A stretch of 17,428 nt of DNA. Source: Deltaproteobacteria bacterium RBG_16_44_11 (GTDB taxonomy: Bacteria > Desulfobacterota > Syntrophia > Syntrophales > Smithellaceae). Below the pieces are notes generated by a model. It made no database searches. It was not told the DNA's origin and worked only from the letters and a program-made list of their open reading frames with translations. Below are positions 1 to 7,892 of the stretch, piece by piece. Both the position numbers and the translations under genes were made by a program. The DNA is taken from positions 94,310-111,737 of the forward strand of contig MGQN01000036.1 in the NCBI GenBank assembly GCA_001797845.1. Direction: 5' to 3'. How positions within the stretch are numbered: the stretch's first letter is position 1; every line of letters starts with the position of its first letter.

Positions 1-1415
1 GGTGCATCTCGCGCCAGAGATTATGGGGCGTTCCGATTACAGTATTCTATTGCGGCAAATGCAAAGCGGAAATGTTGACCAAAAAAATGTTGGATTACCT
101 GGTGAAATTAGTTGAAGCCGGCGGCGCCGATATCTGGTTTGAAAAAGAAGCCAAAGACTTAATGCCCCAAGGTACAACCTGCCCACATTGTAAGAATACG
201 GAGTTTACCAAAGAAACTAATATTCTGGATGTGTGGTTTGATTCGGGAGTGACTCATGCGGCTGTTTTGGAAGCGAGGAAAGATTTACACTCGCCCGCCG
301 ATATGTATCTGGAAGGTTCCGACCAGCACCGCGGCTGGTTTCATTCCTCACTGTTAGAATCAGTGGGAACAAGAGGACGGGCGCCATACTTAAGCGTTCT
401 TACGCATGGATTTGTCGTGGACGGCGAAGGTAAAAAAATGTCCAAGTCCGTAGGCAATACCATTGAGGCCGCTGAAGTTATCGATAAGTACGGAGCGGAA
501 ATTTTACGGCTCTGGGTCGCGGCGGAGGATTACACCGACGATATTCGTATCTCCGACGAAATTCTCAAACGGTTGGTGGAAGCCTACCGCCGGATTCGCA
601 ACACCGGCAGGTTCATCCTGGGTAACCTTTATGATTTTGATGTTGATTTCGCCATGCTCGACTACAAGCAGATGGAAGAAATGGACAGGTGGGCGCTGCA
701 CCGCCTGCAGGAAGTAATCAAGCGTGTTAAGGAAGCGTATGAGCGGCATCAATTCCACGTGGTTTTCTACACGCTTTATAACTATTGCACGGTGGATTTA
801 AGCGCTCTGTATCTGGATGTTTTGAAAGACAGGCTCTACACAACAAAGGCAGCCTCTCCGGCGCGGCGCTCCGGACAGGCGGCCATGTTCATCATTTTAA
901 AAGCGATGATGCAGCTTCTGGCGCCGATTCTTACTTTTACAACTGAGGAAATATGGGCGGCGCTGCCTTCCTGGAGGGGCAAAAATACCAGCATCCACAC
1001 GACACAGTTTCCGGAAGTAAACGACCAGCATATCAATGCCGAACTTGGCGAACGCTGGAAGACAATGATTGATGCCAAAGCGGAAATTGCCAAAGCTGTA
1101 GAGCAGTCCAGGAAAGAAAAAGTAATCGGTCATTCGTTGGATGCCCGCGTCAGCATCGCGGCTCCGGAAAAAATGCGCGATCTGTTTAAAGAACATCTGG
1201 AAGATTTACGCGCTTTATTGATCGTTTCGCAATTGCAACTGGTGCAGGAAAGTGAAATTAGCCGTCCTTACAGGAGCGAAGAAATTAACGGGCTAATTAT
1301 CGGTGTGGAAAAAGCGCGCGGAGGCAAATGCGAGCGTTGCTGGATTTATTCTGAATCATTAGGCACAGACAAAACGCATCCAACCGTTTGCGAACGCTGC
1401 TTGCCTAACCTGTAG
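1..1415 (+). CDS. ileS: Isoleucyl-tRNA synthetase, C-terminal part (5' end outside window)
   Basis: Charges tRNA-Ile with isoleucine in the cytoplasm. The reading frame is open from the window edge (first whole codon at 3) and begins in the class I core with CISRQRLWGVP, so the ATG at 72 is internal and not the start. Visible are the KMSKS ATP-binding loop (435-449, KKMSKSVGN context), the WFDSG and GSDQHRGWF signatures of Ile/Val/Leu synthetases, the anticodon-binding helical domain, and a C-terminal zinc finger with CxxC pairs at codons 1329/1338 and 1389/1398. About 470 of an expected 930-odd residues are present. It ends 21 bp before lspA, an ileS-lspA pairing common in bacteria, so the two are probably cotranscribed. 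Identity is very secure; only the N-terminal half is unseen. Confidence 0.97.
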   Translation, partial: CISRQRLWGVPITVFYCGKCKAEMLTKKMLDYLVKLVEAGGADIWFEKEAKDLMPQGTTCPHCKNTEFTKETNILDVWFDSGVTHAAVLEARKDLHSPADMYLEGSDQHRGWFHSSLLESVGTRGRAPYLSVLTHGFVVDGEGKKMSKSVGNTIEAAEVIDKYGAEILRLWVAAEDYTDDIRISDEILKRLVEAYRRIRNTGRFILGNLYDFDVDFAMLDYKQMEEMDRWALHRLQEVIKRVKEAYERHQFHVVFYTLYNYCTVDLSALYLDVLKDRLYTTKAASPARRSGQAAMFIILKAMMQLLAPILTFTTEEIWAALPSWRGKNTSIHTTQFPEVNDQHINAELGERWKTMIDAKAEIAKAVEQSRKEKVIGHSLDARVSIAAPEKMRDLFKEHLEDLRALLIVSQLQLVQESEISRPYRSEEINGLIIGVEKARGGKCERCWIYSESLGTDKTHPTVCERCLPNL

Positions 1416-1436
1416 GCTCATCTTGAGGAGTTTTTT

Positions 1437-1928
1437 GTGAAGAAAAATATAATTATTTTTATTTTTGGCGCGATCGCGGTCATTGTATTAGATCAAATCA
1501 CCAAAGTCGTCATTACTGAGAAATTGTTCATGTATGGAACTCACAAGGTTATTGAGGGGTTTTTTAGCCTTGTTTACGTAATGAATCCCGGCGCTGCTTT
1601 TGGCTTTCTGGCCGGGGCGCCGGAAATCTTTCGTTATTTTTTCTTTATCGGAATAACCTCCCTGGCCATGTTGCTGATAATTTATTATATTCTAAAAAGC
1701 AAACAGGAAAGGCTGCCCGTAATTATATCTCTGACTTTAATTTTTGGCGGGGCAGTGGGGAACCTTATTGATCGCTTACGATTTGGCGCGGTTGTTGATT
1801 TTCTCGATTTTTATATAGGCACCTGGCACTGGCCGGCATTTAACGTGGCTGATTCAGCGATATCAATAGGTGCTGTTTTAATGGTTTGGGAAATGTTGGT
1901 AAACCGCAAAAAAACAAGTTCGTCTTAA
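1437..1928 (+). CDS. lspA: Lipoprotein signal peptidase II
   Basis: Inner-membrane aspartyl protease that removes the signal peptide from prolipoproteins after lipidation. At 163 residues it has the usual length, with four hydrophobic segments (about 5-24, 66-86, 96-112, 135-155). The two catalytic aspartates of the family are visible: D112 in GNLIDR and D139 in NVADS. The NPGAAFGF box is at 50-57. The start is GTG at 1437, supported by a GAGGAG ribosome site at 1425-1430 with six bases of spacing. It follows ileS by 21 bp and precedes trkH by 37 bp. It probably shares the ileS transcript. Nothing is missing or unusual. Confidence 0.97.
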   Translation: MKKNIIIFIFGAIAVIVLDQITKVVITEKLFMYGTHKVIEGFFSLVYVMNPGAAFGFLAGAPEIFRYFFFIGITSLAMLLIIYYILKSKQERLPVIISLTLIFGGAVGNLIDRLRFGAVVDFLDFYIGTWHWPAFNVADSAISIGAVLMVWEMLVNRKKTSSS

Positions 1929-1965
1929 TATGGCGATTCGTTGTTTCGAATGTTAAGGTAAAACC

Positions 1966-3336
1966 ATGAAGTTTTATTTGATAATTAAGACTTTCCTTTC
2001 CCGTCATCTCACGCCAACTCGAATCTTTGTTTCCAGCTTTGCCGCGTTTATCATGTTGGGCGCGCTGTCCTTGTGGCTTCCTTTTTCTGCATCACATAAG
2101 GGCTTGCGTTTTATTGACGCGCTCTTTACTGCAACATCGTCTGTATGTGTTACCGGCCTCGCCGTATTAGACATCGGCAAAGATTTATCCCTTATCGGTC
2201 AGATTATTACGATGATTCTTTTTCAAGTCGGCGGATTGGGGATAATTACCTTCTCCATTGTTCTCTTCGCTTTAATGGGAAAGGGTATTTCTTTTAAAGG
2301 AAGCGAAATATGTCAGACGACATTTTTGCACACGCCTAGACGCGACTTCTATTTAATTATTAAAAAAGTTTTGCTCTATACTTTTGTCATTGAGGCAATA
2401 GGCACAATTTTTTTGTTTTGGAGATTCGCGCAGGATTTTCCTCCGCTTACAGCTTTTTACCGAGCTATTTATCATGCGATATCCGCTTTTAATAATAGCG
2501 GGTATTCTCTTTTTACAGATAATTTAATGGCTTACCAAGGTGATATAATTATTAATATTACGGTAATGGCATTAATTGTTTTAGGCGGTATCGGGTTTAT
2601 TGTGCAATATGAAGTGCTTGCCAAATTACGCGGTTTGGAAAAAAGACTTTCTCTCCACACTAAAATTGTTTTGGTGACTACAGTTAGTTTAATTTTTATC
2701 GGTGCGGTTTGTTTTTTCTTTCTGGAAATTAACAATTCCCTGAAAGGTGTGAATTTCAAAACATCACTGCTGGCGTCGTTTTTTCAATCCATAACTGCGC
2801 GCACTGCCGGCTTTAACACTGTTGATATAGGGATTTTAACAAATTCCACAATTCTCGTTATGATAATCTTGATGTTTATCGGCGCCTCGCCGGGATCGAC
2901 CGGTGGAGGAATTAAAACTACAAGTTTTACTCTGCTCTTGCTATTGATATTTAATCGCATCAGGGGAAATGAAAATGTGAACATTGCTAATCGGACAATG
3001 CCGCAAGAAACAATAGAAAAGACTATTTCTATCGTTTTTGCTTCGGCATTTTGCATATGCCTGATCACTTCCGTTCTTTTGCTTTTCAGCGGAGGAGATG
3101 CCACTCCCATGGCCAGCCGCCATAGATTTGTGGAATATTTGTTTGAAACCGTTTCCGCTTTTGGCACGGTGGGTCTGTCTATGGGGGTTACACCGCAACT
3201 CAATGATATTCAGAAATTCGCCATAATCTTTATGATGTTTGCCGGACGAGTGGGTCCTCTGACCCTGGCTTTTGCTTTGTATTCATCAAGGAAAAAGGGT
3301 ATAACTTACGCGGAAGAAGCGGTAATGGTGGGTTGA
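1966..3336 (+). CDS. trkH: Potassium uptake channel subunit TrkH/KtrB
   Basis: Membrane-embedded K+-translocating subunit of a Trk/Ktr system, acting with the cytoplasmic TrkA/KtrA protein. It has 456 residues, closer to the short KtrB type than to proteobacterial TrkH. All four pore-loop repeats are visible: TSSVCVTG (57-64), SAFNNSGY (173-180), TARTAGFN (277-284) and SAFGTVGL (397-404), each with the filter glycine. The glycine-rich intramembrane gate loop, GASPGSTGGGIKTTS, lies at 306-320. The start is ATG at 1966 with AAGG upstream. The gene ends normally for the family (EEAVMVG), but its TGA stop at 3334-3336 overlaps the left end of a repeat element that separates it from trkA. The symbol ktrB would be equally defensible. 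Confidence 0.93.
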   Translation: MKFYLIIKTFLSRHLTPTRIFVSSFAAFIMLGALSLWLPFSASHKGLRFIDALFTATSSVCVTGLAVLDIGKDLSLIGQIITMILFQVGGLGIITFSIVLFALMGKGISFKGSEICQTTFLHTPRRDFYLIIKKVLLYTFVIEAIGTIFLFWRFAQDFPPLTAFYRAIYHAISAFNNSGYSLFTDNLMAYQGDIIINITVMALIVLGGIGFIVQYEVLAKLRGLEKRLSLHTKIVLVTTVSLIFIGAVCFFFLEINNSLKGVNFKTSLLASFFQSITARTAGFNTVDIGILTNSTILVMIILMFIGASPGSTGGGIKTTSFTLLLLLIFNRIRGNENVNIANRTMPQETIEKTISIVFASAFCICLITSVLLLFSGGDATPMASRHRFVEYLFETVSAFGTVGLSMGVTPQLNDIQKFAIIFMMFAGRVGPLTLAFALYSSRKKGITYAEEAVMVG

Positions 3337-3501
3337 CGGCTTCGTAAAAAATCCCCGGCATACGCCGGGCTGCGCATATGCGGAGTACATCCGGCGGATG
3401 CCGGATGCGCTTTGACCTTTGTCATTGCGGCCTACGCAAAAGTAGGCCTCATTCCTCAGGCCTTGCGCGCCTTGCCTCTGGCGCATTTTACAAAGGCGTC
3501 C
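3335..3501. repeat. Hairpin-rich intergenic repeat element with terminal inverted repeats (REP/MITE-like)
   Basis: The gap between trkH and trkA holds an element bounded by imperfect inverted ends: GACGGCTTCGTAAAA at 3335 and, read on the opposite strand from 3501, GGACGCCTTTGTAAAA. Inside are three perfect hairpins: CCCGGC/GCCGGG (3354-3369), CATCCGGC/GCCGGATG (3388-3407) and GGCCTAC/GTAGGCC (3429-3448), plus a CGCATATGCG palindrome at 3373-3382. GC is clearly higher than in the flanking AT-rich DNA. It encodes no transposase, so if mobile it would be non-autonomous. CTTCGTAAAAA-ended palindromic repeats are familiar to me from deltaproteobacterial intergenic regions, but copy number cannot be tested here. 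It may also act as a transcription attenuator between the two potassium genes. Confidence 0.7.
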
Positions 3502-3585
3502 CAGAGTTGTTATTTTTGAAAATTATACAAAACAGAGTATTTTATTATGAAATTATAATTTGGTCTGAAGCAAGAGGAGGCGTTA

Positions 3586-4233
3586 ATGAAAAGAGCTATC
3601 GTCATCGGTTTAGGAATATTTGGTTACAATATCGCCCGTGATTTATTTGAAAACGGGTTTGATGTTGTTGCCATTGATAAAAACAAAGAAGCCATCCAGA
3701 AGATCAAGAATTATTCCACTAAGGCGATATTAGCCGATGGCACCGATAAAGAGGTAATGGATGAAATAGGTGTGCAGGAAGACGACATTGCCATCATTTC
3801 GTTTGGTGAAGATCTTGCCGCCGCGACTTTGATTACTTTGCATTTGAAGCAATTGAAAGTTAAAATCATCATTGTCAAGGCGCCTAATGAAGAGCACAAA
3901 ATGATTTTGGAGAAAGTTGGCGCGACGGATGTCATTATTCCCGAAATGGATGTAGCCAAAAAGGTTTCCAAAAGTCTTATTTCTCCCAACGTAATGGATT
4001 ATATACCGCTTTCTGGAGATTATATGATTTTGGAAATGGCGCCGCCGAATAGTTTTCTGGGGAAAACCATTGCCGAGCTGCAATTGCGCGGCAGATACAA
4101 TATTGAAGTTATCGCCGTGCGCGATGTTATTTCCGACAAGATTCATATGGTGCCGCAAGCGAACTTCGTTATTAAAGATGGCGAAGTACTTGTCGTTATC
4201 GGGAAAGAAGCAGATATCCGGAAAATTAAATGA
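3586..4233 (+). CDS. trkA: Potassium uptake regulatory subunit TrkA/KtrA (RCK protein)
   Basis: Cytoplasmic gating subunit that binds nucleotides and controls the TrkH/KtrB channel encoded just upstream. The 215 residues fit one RCK_N Rossmann domain (about 1-125) followed by one RCK_C domain (about 138-215), which is the short KtrA arrangement and not the duplicated E. coli TrkA. The dinucleotide motif GLGIFG is at 8-13, and the acidic residue ending the second strand is D31 in VVAIDKNKE. ATG at 3586 is preceded by AGGAGG at about 3575-3580. The gene lies 249 bp from trkH, with the repeat element between them, so the pair's cotranscription may be attenuated. Confidence 0.94.
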   Translation: MKRAIVIGLGIFGYNIARDLFENGFDVVAIDKNKEAIQKIKNYSTKAILADGTDKEVMDEIGVQEDDIAIISFGEDLAAATLITLHLKQLKVKIIIVKAPNEEHKMILEKVGATDVIIPEMDVAKKVSKSLISPNVMDYIPLSGDYMILEMAPPNSFLGKTIAELQLRGRYNIEVIAVRDVISDKIHMVPQANFVIKDGEVLVVIGKEADIRKIK

Positions 4234-4245
4234 TAAACAGCATTA

Positions 4246-4280
4246 ATTTAATTTTTTTATATTCCCCAACAAAATTAAAT
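4246..4280. repeat. AT-only inverted repeat upstream of the aldo/keto reductase
   Basis: ATTTAATTTT (4246-4255) and AAAATTAAAT (4271-4280) are perfect 10-base inverted copies around a 15-base loop, directly before the start codon at 4286. A near-copy of the right arm, AAAATTAAATGAT, also forms the end of trkA (4222-4234). It could be an operator or merely AT-rich coincidence. No T-run terminator is evident. Confidence 0.35.
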
Positions 4281-4285
4281 CATAT

Positions 4286-5314
4286 ATGAAATATGTTCCC
4301 TTAGGTAAAACAGGCATCAAGGTTTCCGAAGTTGGTTTTGGCGGGATTCCAATAATACGGCTATCAAACGATGAGGCGGTAAAAGTTTTACTTCATGCCT
4401 ATGCCCGGGGTATTACATTTTATGACACGGCGAATATGTATCGCGATAGCGAAGCCAAAATTGGCCGGGCCCTATCCCCTGTTCGGAATAAAATTATCAT
4501 CGCGACAAAAACCACCCGGCGGGACGCAAAAGGATTTCTTAAGCATTTAGAAAAAAGCCTCAACGATTTAAATACCGATTATATCGACTTATATCAATTC
4601 CATCAGGTAGCTAATGTCGAAGAATGGCAAAAGATTTCCAGTAATGAAGGGGCTCTTATCGAGGCAGAAAAAGCAAAAAAAGCCGGGAAAATTAGATTCA
4701 TAGGCGTTACTTCACATAACATACAGATAGCTATCAAACTTATAAAAACCAGATTATTCGATACTGTTCAGTTTCCCTTCAATTTTATTGAGCAGGACGC
4801 GAAAAATAAACTGCATAAATATTCAAAAGATAAGGGGATAGGAATTATCGCGATGAAACCATTTGCCGGCGGAGTGATTGATAATACCGCCCTGGCCTTT
4901 AAATACCTGCGGCAGTTTCCAGATGTTATACCTATTCCCGGCTTTGATTCGGTGCAATCTGTGGATGATATCGTTTCTATTTACAATAGCCCGAATGAAG
5001 TTACTGATCAAGACTTGGAAAAGATGGAAGAATACCGGCAGGAATTAGGCCGCGTATTTTGCCGGCGCTGCGAATATTGTCAGCCTTGTCCTGAAGGCGT
5101 TATGATCACCCCGGCGATGGGTTATCCGATTGTTGCCAGCCGTATGTCGCCTCAGGTGTCCGTTGAATTTTTGAAAATACCCATGGAATCTACGCTAAAG
5201 TGTACAGAGTGTGGAGAATGTATCGAACGGTGCCCCTATGAATTACCCATTCCTGATTTACTCAAAAAGAACTACGATTTATTTGAAGCGCATCGCGTCC
5301 ATTTAAAAATTTAA
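4286..5314 (+). CDS. Aldo/keto reductase with C-terminal 4Fe-4S ferredoxin-like domain
   Basis: NAD(P)H-type oxidoreductase of the aldo/keto reductase superfamily, with an iron-sulfur module of the kind common in anaerobes; the substrate is unknown. The TIM barrel spans about 1-255 with the catalytic tetrad visible as D47 and Y52 (DTANMY), K75 (ATKTTR) and H106 (QFHQV). The tail holds two cysteine groups: C259, C262, C265, C268 and C306, C309, C312, C316 (CTECGECIERCPY), enough for two [4Fe-4S] clusters, although the first group is less canonical. Length 342 is normal for this subfamily. No good ribosome site precedes ATG 4286, only an AT-rich inverted repeat. It may share a transcript with trkA (52 bp gap), but a functional link is not evident. 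Confidence 0.92.
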   Translation: MKYVPLGKTGIKVSEVGFGGIPIIRLSNDEAVKVLLHAYARGITFYDTANMYRDSEAKIGRALSPVRNKIIIATKTTRRDAKGFLKHLEKSLNDLNTDYIDLYQFHQVANVEEWQKISSNEGALIEAEKAKKAGKIRFIGVTSHNIQIAIKLIKTRLFDTVQFPFNFIEQDAKNKLHKYSKDKGIGIIAMKPFAGGVIDNTALAFKYLRQFPDVIPIPGFDSVQSVDDIVSIYNSPNEVTDQDLEKMEEYRQELGRVFCRRCEYCQPCPEGVMITPAMGYPIVASRMSPQVSVEFLKIPMESTLKCTECGECIERCPYELPIPDLLKKNYDLFEAHRVHLKI

Positions 5315-5419
5315 AATAACAACTTTTTTGTTGACGAAAAGGTAATTTTTATTTAGTTTAGTTAGTGTTAACTTTTATTTGTGAAAGGTAATTGTTTTTC
5401 AATTATTTAATTTTTTATC

Positions 5420-5923
5420 GTGCTGGCTGTTTTGTTCGGTGCGTTTTTGATTCACGGCATTACCCCCGGTCCGCTCTTGATTAAAGAGCATCCCGAAATA
5501 TTCTGGGGAATAATCGGCAGTATGTATATAGGGAATATAATGCTTCTAATTCTGAATTTGCCTTTGATTCCTCTTTGGATTCAGGTATTGAGAATTCCTG
5601 ATAAAATTCTTTATCCTTTAATCATCCTTCTTTGCGTAATCGGCTCCTATTCTATAAACAACAACATTTTTGATATCTTTGTCATGATTATTTTCGGCGT
5701 TGTCGGTTATCTTCTAAAAAAATTCGATTATGAACCGGCGCCATTGATTCTGGCTTTTGTTCTGGGGCCCATGTTTGAAGTAAATTTAAGGCGCTCTCTT
5801 TTGATGTCGCAGGGAAGCTTCACCATCTTTGTGGAGCGGCCTATCGCACTGGCGGCGCTGATTGTTTGTTTTATTATGGTCATCCTTCCCATTTATCAGA
5901 CACTCAGAAAAAAAAGGGCATAA
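5420..5923 (+). pseudogene. C-terminal remnant of a TctA-family tricarboxylate transporter subunit
   Basis: The 167-residue frame matches only the last third of TctA, the large membrane subunit of tripartite tricarboxylate transporters (about 500 residues). Family-like stretches include IHGITPGPLL near residue 12, IGSMYIGNIMLLILNLPLI, the VIGSYSINN segment and the LRRSLLMSQG motif near the end. Homology begins almost exactly at the GTG at 5420; an in-frame TAA sits at 5408-5410, and the preceding 100 bases are AT-rich with no TctA coding signal. No ribosome site is visible, and no tctB or tctC genes lie nearby. A 5'-truncating deletion is the simplest explanation. The remaining frame is intact, so expression of a small membrane protein cannot be excluded. 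A bidirectional terminator follows. Confidence 0.8.
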
Positions 5924-5951
5924 AGTTAACGTCATCAATAATTCAGGCAAT

Positions 5952-5993
5952 AAAAAAATCCCCGGAAGTTATCTATCTTTCCGAGGATTTTTT
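5952..5993. terminator. Bidirectional rho-independent terminator
   Basis: AAAAAAATCC followed by CGGAAG, an eight-base loop, then CTTTCCG and AGGATTTTTT form a stem with A-run and T-run on opposite sides. It can stop plus-strand transcription leaving the tctA remnant and minus-strand transcription leaving the porin gene. The convergent gene arrangement supports it. Confidence 0.85.
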
Positions 5994-6006
5994 CTTGACC
6001 TAGCAG

Positions 6007-6040
6007 TCTAAAATGCTTCAGCCTGAAAGGCTATTTTAGA
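6007..6040. other. Hairpin overlapping the porin stop codon
   Basis: TCTAAAAT (6007-6014) pairs with ATTTTAGA (6033-6040), and AGCCT (6020-6024) pairs with AGGCT (6028-6032). The TAA stop of the minus-strand porin lies in the outer arm. It sits between the coding end and the bidirectional terminator and may protect the 3' end of the mRNA. Confidence 0.5.
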
Positions 6041-7364
6041 ATGTCAGCGTCAGCTTATTGATAACCATGAAGTTATCACTGATTTTGTTGGCGGCGTTAT
6101 CGTATTTGAAGTAATCACCTGTCCATAGATAACCGGCACCTAGCATGTAAGAAAGGTTATTGGTGATTTTGTAAGTAGCGACAACATCCATTTCGATGCC
6201 GTAGTCATCTTCCAGATAGCCCGTCGGTTTTTCGTCGGCTTTGGCATAGGAGAGAGATGCCATAATGTCTAAATCAGAAATTGGTCTCACGCCAATTCTA
6301 CCCTGGTAAAAGAAAGCATTTTTCATTGCGTTATTGGCATCACCGGTAGCAGTGTTGTCATAGCCTCTGATAGCGCCCACCCAACGGTAGGTTTCATAAT
6401 AGCCAAACAGAATCAGGCAGGGATTCCAATCACGGCCGCCGCTGAGTGTGCCGCCTTCTTGTTTGTTCGCCGTGGTGGGATCATTGCCGGAAACATAGGC
6501 GAATGTTCCCCCAAAGTAAACCGGGCCGAAAGTTGCCGTGGCATCAAGCCATCCTGTCAACTCGCGCAATTTAATATCTTCATTTATTGAAGGCGTCTCA
6601 TAGTCGTTTATTTTCCCATAAGCGTAATTAACTTCTGCTTGCAAGGCTACAGGTCCTATTTTAGCCATGGCGTAAGGCGTGAACAGATAATAAACTGCTT
6701 TATAGTTTGATGGCCTGTTCTGTCTGTAATCGTAATAGTTGACCTGTATGCCGGCCTTGCCATCTTTCCAGCTATACACTCCTTCTATGCCGTATTTATT
6801 GTTGTCGTTATCCGCGTAGCTGGAAGAAGCAACCGCCGTATGGCTTTTTTCCAGCACTTTTGTATAAGCGAGGTTAATGGTGAAGGGGGCGATGGTATAA
6901 GAATATTTTATTCGGCCGGCGGGAGCGTAACTGTTACCAAAAATGGTTCCGGTGCTGCCGTCATTCATATAGCCGACATCAAAAGTGCCTATGGGTGATT
7001 TATAATTGATGTAGGCCCAGTCGAAAGCGATATTTTCGTTTTCCGCGCCCGTTCCGGCGGAATCTGCGGCCAGTGTCGTACTGGCTGAACTTCTTGGGCC
7101 GCCCCAGACTCTTTCCAGAGCGTCAAAGCGCGTGACCAATGTCAGGCCCGGAGTTACGATAAAATCCGTCCGGACGCGCAATCTTTGAAAATAGAAAGCA
7201 GTGGAAGGTCCTTCATCGGCTGTATCTTTCCTCAACGAAGTTTTGTCCAGATACACTCCCGCTGCGTAAAACTCGCCGCTGAATTTTACATCTGCGGCAA
7301 AAGCCGACGTGCTGAAGGCGGTAATCAACCCCAGCGATAGCAAAATTAACCAAAATCTCTTCAT
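6036..7364 (-). CDS. Outer-membrane beta-barrel porin-like protein
   Basis: Predicted outer-membrane channel of unknown specificity. The 442 residues begin with a typical signal peptide (MKRFWLILL..., likely cut after AFA at residue 23), followed by alternating hydrophobic/polar strands rich in Tyr, Gly and Asn (for example VKFSGEFYAAGVYL and FDWAYINYKSPIGTF). It ends in phenylalanine (NKLTLTF), the usual C-terminal signal for barrel assembly. ATG at 7364 has an AGGAGG ribosome site shortly upstream on the minus strand. It is transcribed alone toward the shared terminator at 5952-5993. I cannot assign it to a named porin family; a deltaproteobacterial general porin is most likely. Confidence 0.85.
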   Translation of the reverse strand: MKRFWLILLSLGLITAFSTSAFAADVKFSGEFYAAGVYLDKTSLRKDTADEGPSTAFYFQRLRVRTDFIVTPGLTLVTRFDALERVWGGPRSSASTTLAADSAGTGAENENIAFDWAYINYKSPIGTFDVGYMNDGSTGTIFGNSYAPAGRIKYSYTIAPFTINLAYTKVLEKSHTAVASSSYADNDNNKYGIEGVYSWKDGKAGIQVNYYDYRQNRPSNYKAVYYLFTPYAMAKIGPVALQAEVNYAYGKINDYETPSINEDIKLRELTGWLDATATFGPVYFGGTFAYVSGNDPTTANKQEGGTLSGGRDWNPCLILFGYYETYRWVGAIRGYDNTATGDANNAMKNAFFYQGRIGVRPISDLDIMASLSYAKADEKPTGYLEDDYGIEMDVVATYKITNNLSYMLGAGYLWTGDYFKYDNAANKISDNFMVINKLTLTF

Positions 7365-7892
7365 TTTTTCCTCCTGAAATTAAAATTTTTAATTATTCCC
7401 TTAAAAACGGACATTTTTAAGGCTGCTCCAGCTTCAATTTGTTTAAATTGACGCCGGAACATACCAAATCTTGGATTACAGAATGATGACGGATCTGTTA
7501 AGATATTAATAATATGAAAAATCATATAATTGACATTTATTAATAGTCTCCGGCATTGTCCCAAACTATGACAACCGCCTAACATTTTTTAAGCATTTTG
7601 TTAAATGATATTTTGGATATATTAGTAATAATTTGTAAGAATATATAATATATTGAAATAATGGCTAATTATTGAAAATCGGTTATTATACGGACTTTAA
7701 TAAATATTTAATTAATTCAAGCAGATAAGAATAAATATTGAATTTATTAGGTAATATTAAGTGTATTGGTTGACAGATAGCCGCCAAAGATAGGCAATGT
7801 GCCTCAAATATGTTTCTGAATAGTTATTCTAAAACTAAGTTTCTTGGAGAAACTTGATAAGTGCAGCCCACCGTTGGGGGAAATTATCTTCT
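7365..7892. other. Long AT-rich gene-free stretch containing the porin leader
   Basis: No convincing gene is present. The part next to the porin (7365-7500) would be its 5' untranslated leader and contains two perfect hairpins: CCTTAAAAA/TTTTTAAGG (7399-7422) and CAATTT/AAATTG (7435-7450). The centre (about 7590-7760) is extremely AT-rich, with many possible -10 boxes and no single convincing promoter. On the right, 7837-7855 is a hairpin that may end the neighbouring minus-strand gene. Confidence 0.6.
7831..7855 (-). terminator. Possible weak terminator of the small membrane protein gene
   Basis: Read on the minus strand, AAGTTTC, a five-base loop and GAAACTT form a seven-pair stem followed by AGTTTT. 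It lies about 40 bp after the stop of the 7893-8183 gene. The stem is AT-rich and the T-run short, so this is tentative. Confidence 0.35.

Noticed and set aside
3378..3641. Plus-strand 87-codon frame between trkH and trkA
   Set aside because: It consists mostly of the hairpin repeat and then overlaps trkA in another frame. There is no ribosome site and the composition is not protein-like.
5331..5359. Sigma-70 promoter for the tctA remnant
   Set aside because: TTGACG is a fair -35 box, but the hexamer 17 bases later (TAGTTT) matches a -10 box poorly; not listed as a feature.
7361..7585. Minus-strand 74-codon frame directly upstream of the porin
   Set aside because: It has no ribosome site, overlaps the porin's own ribosome site and start codon, has no recognisable protein features, and covers the two leader hairpins.
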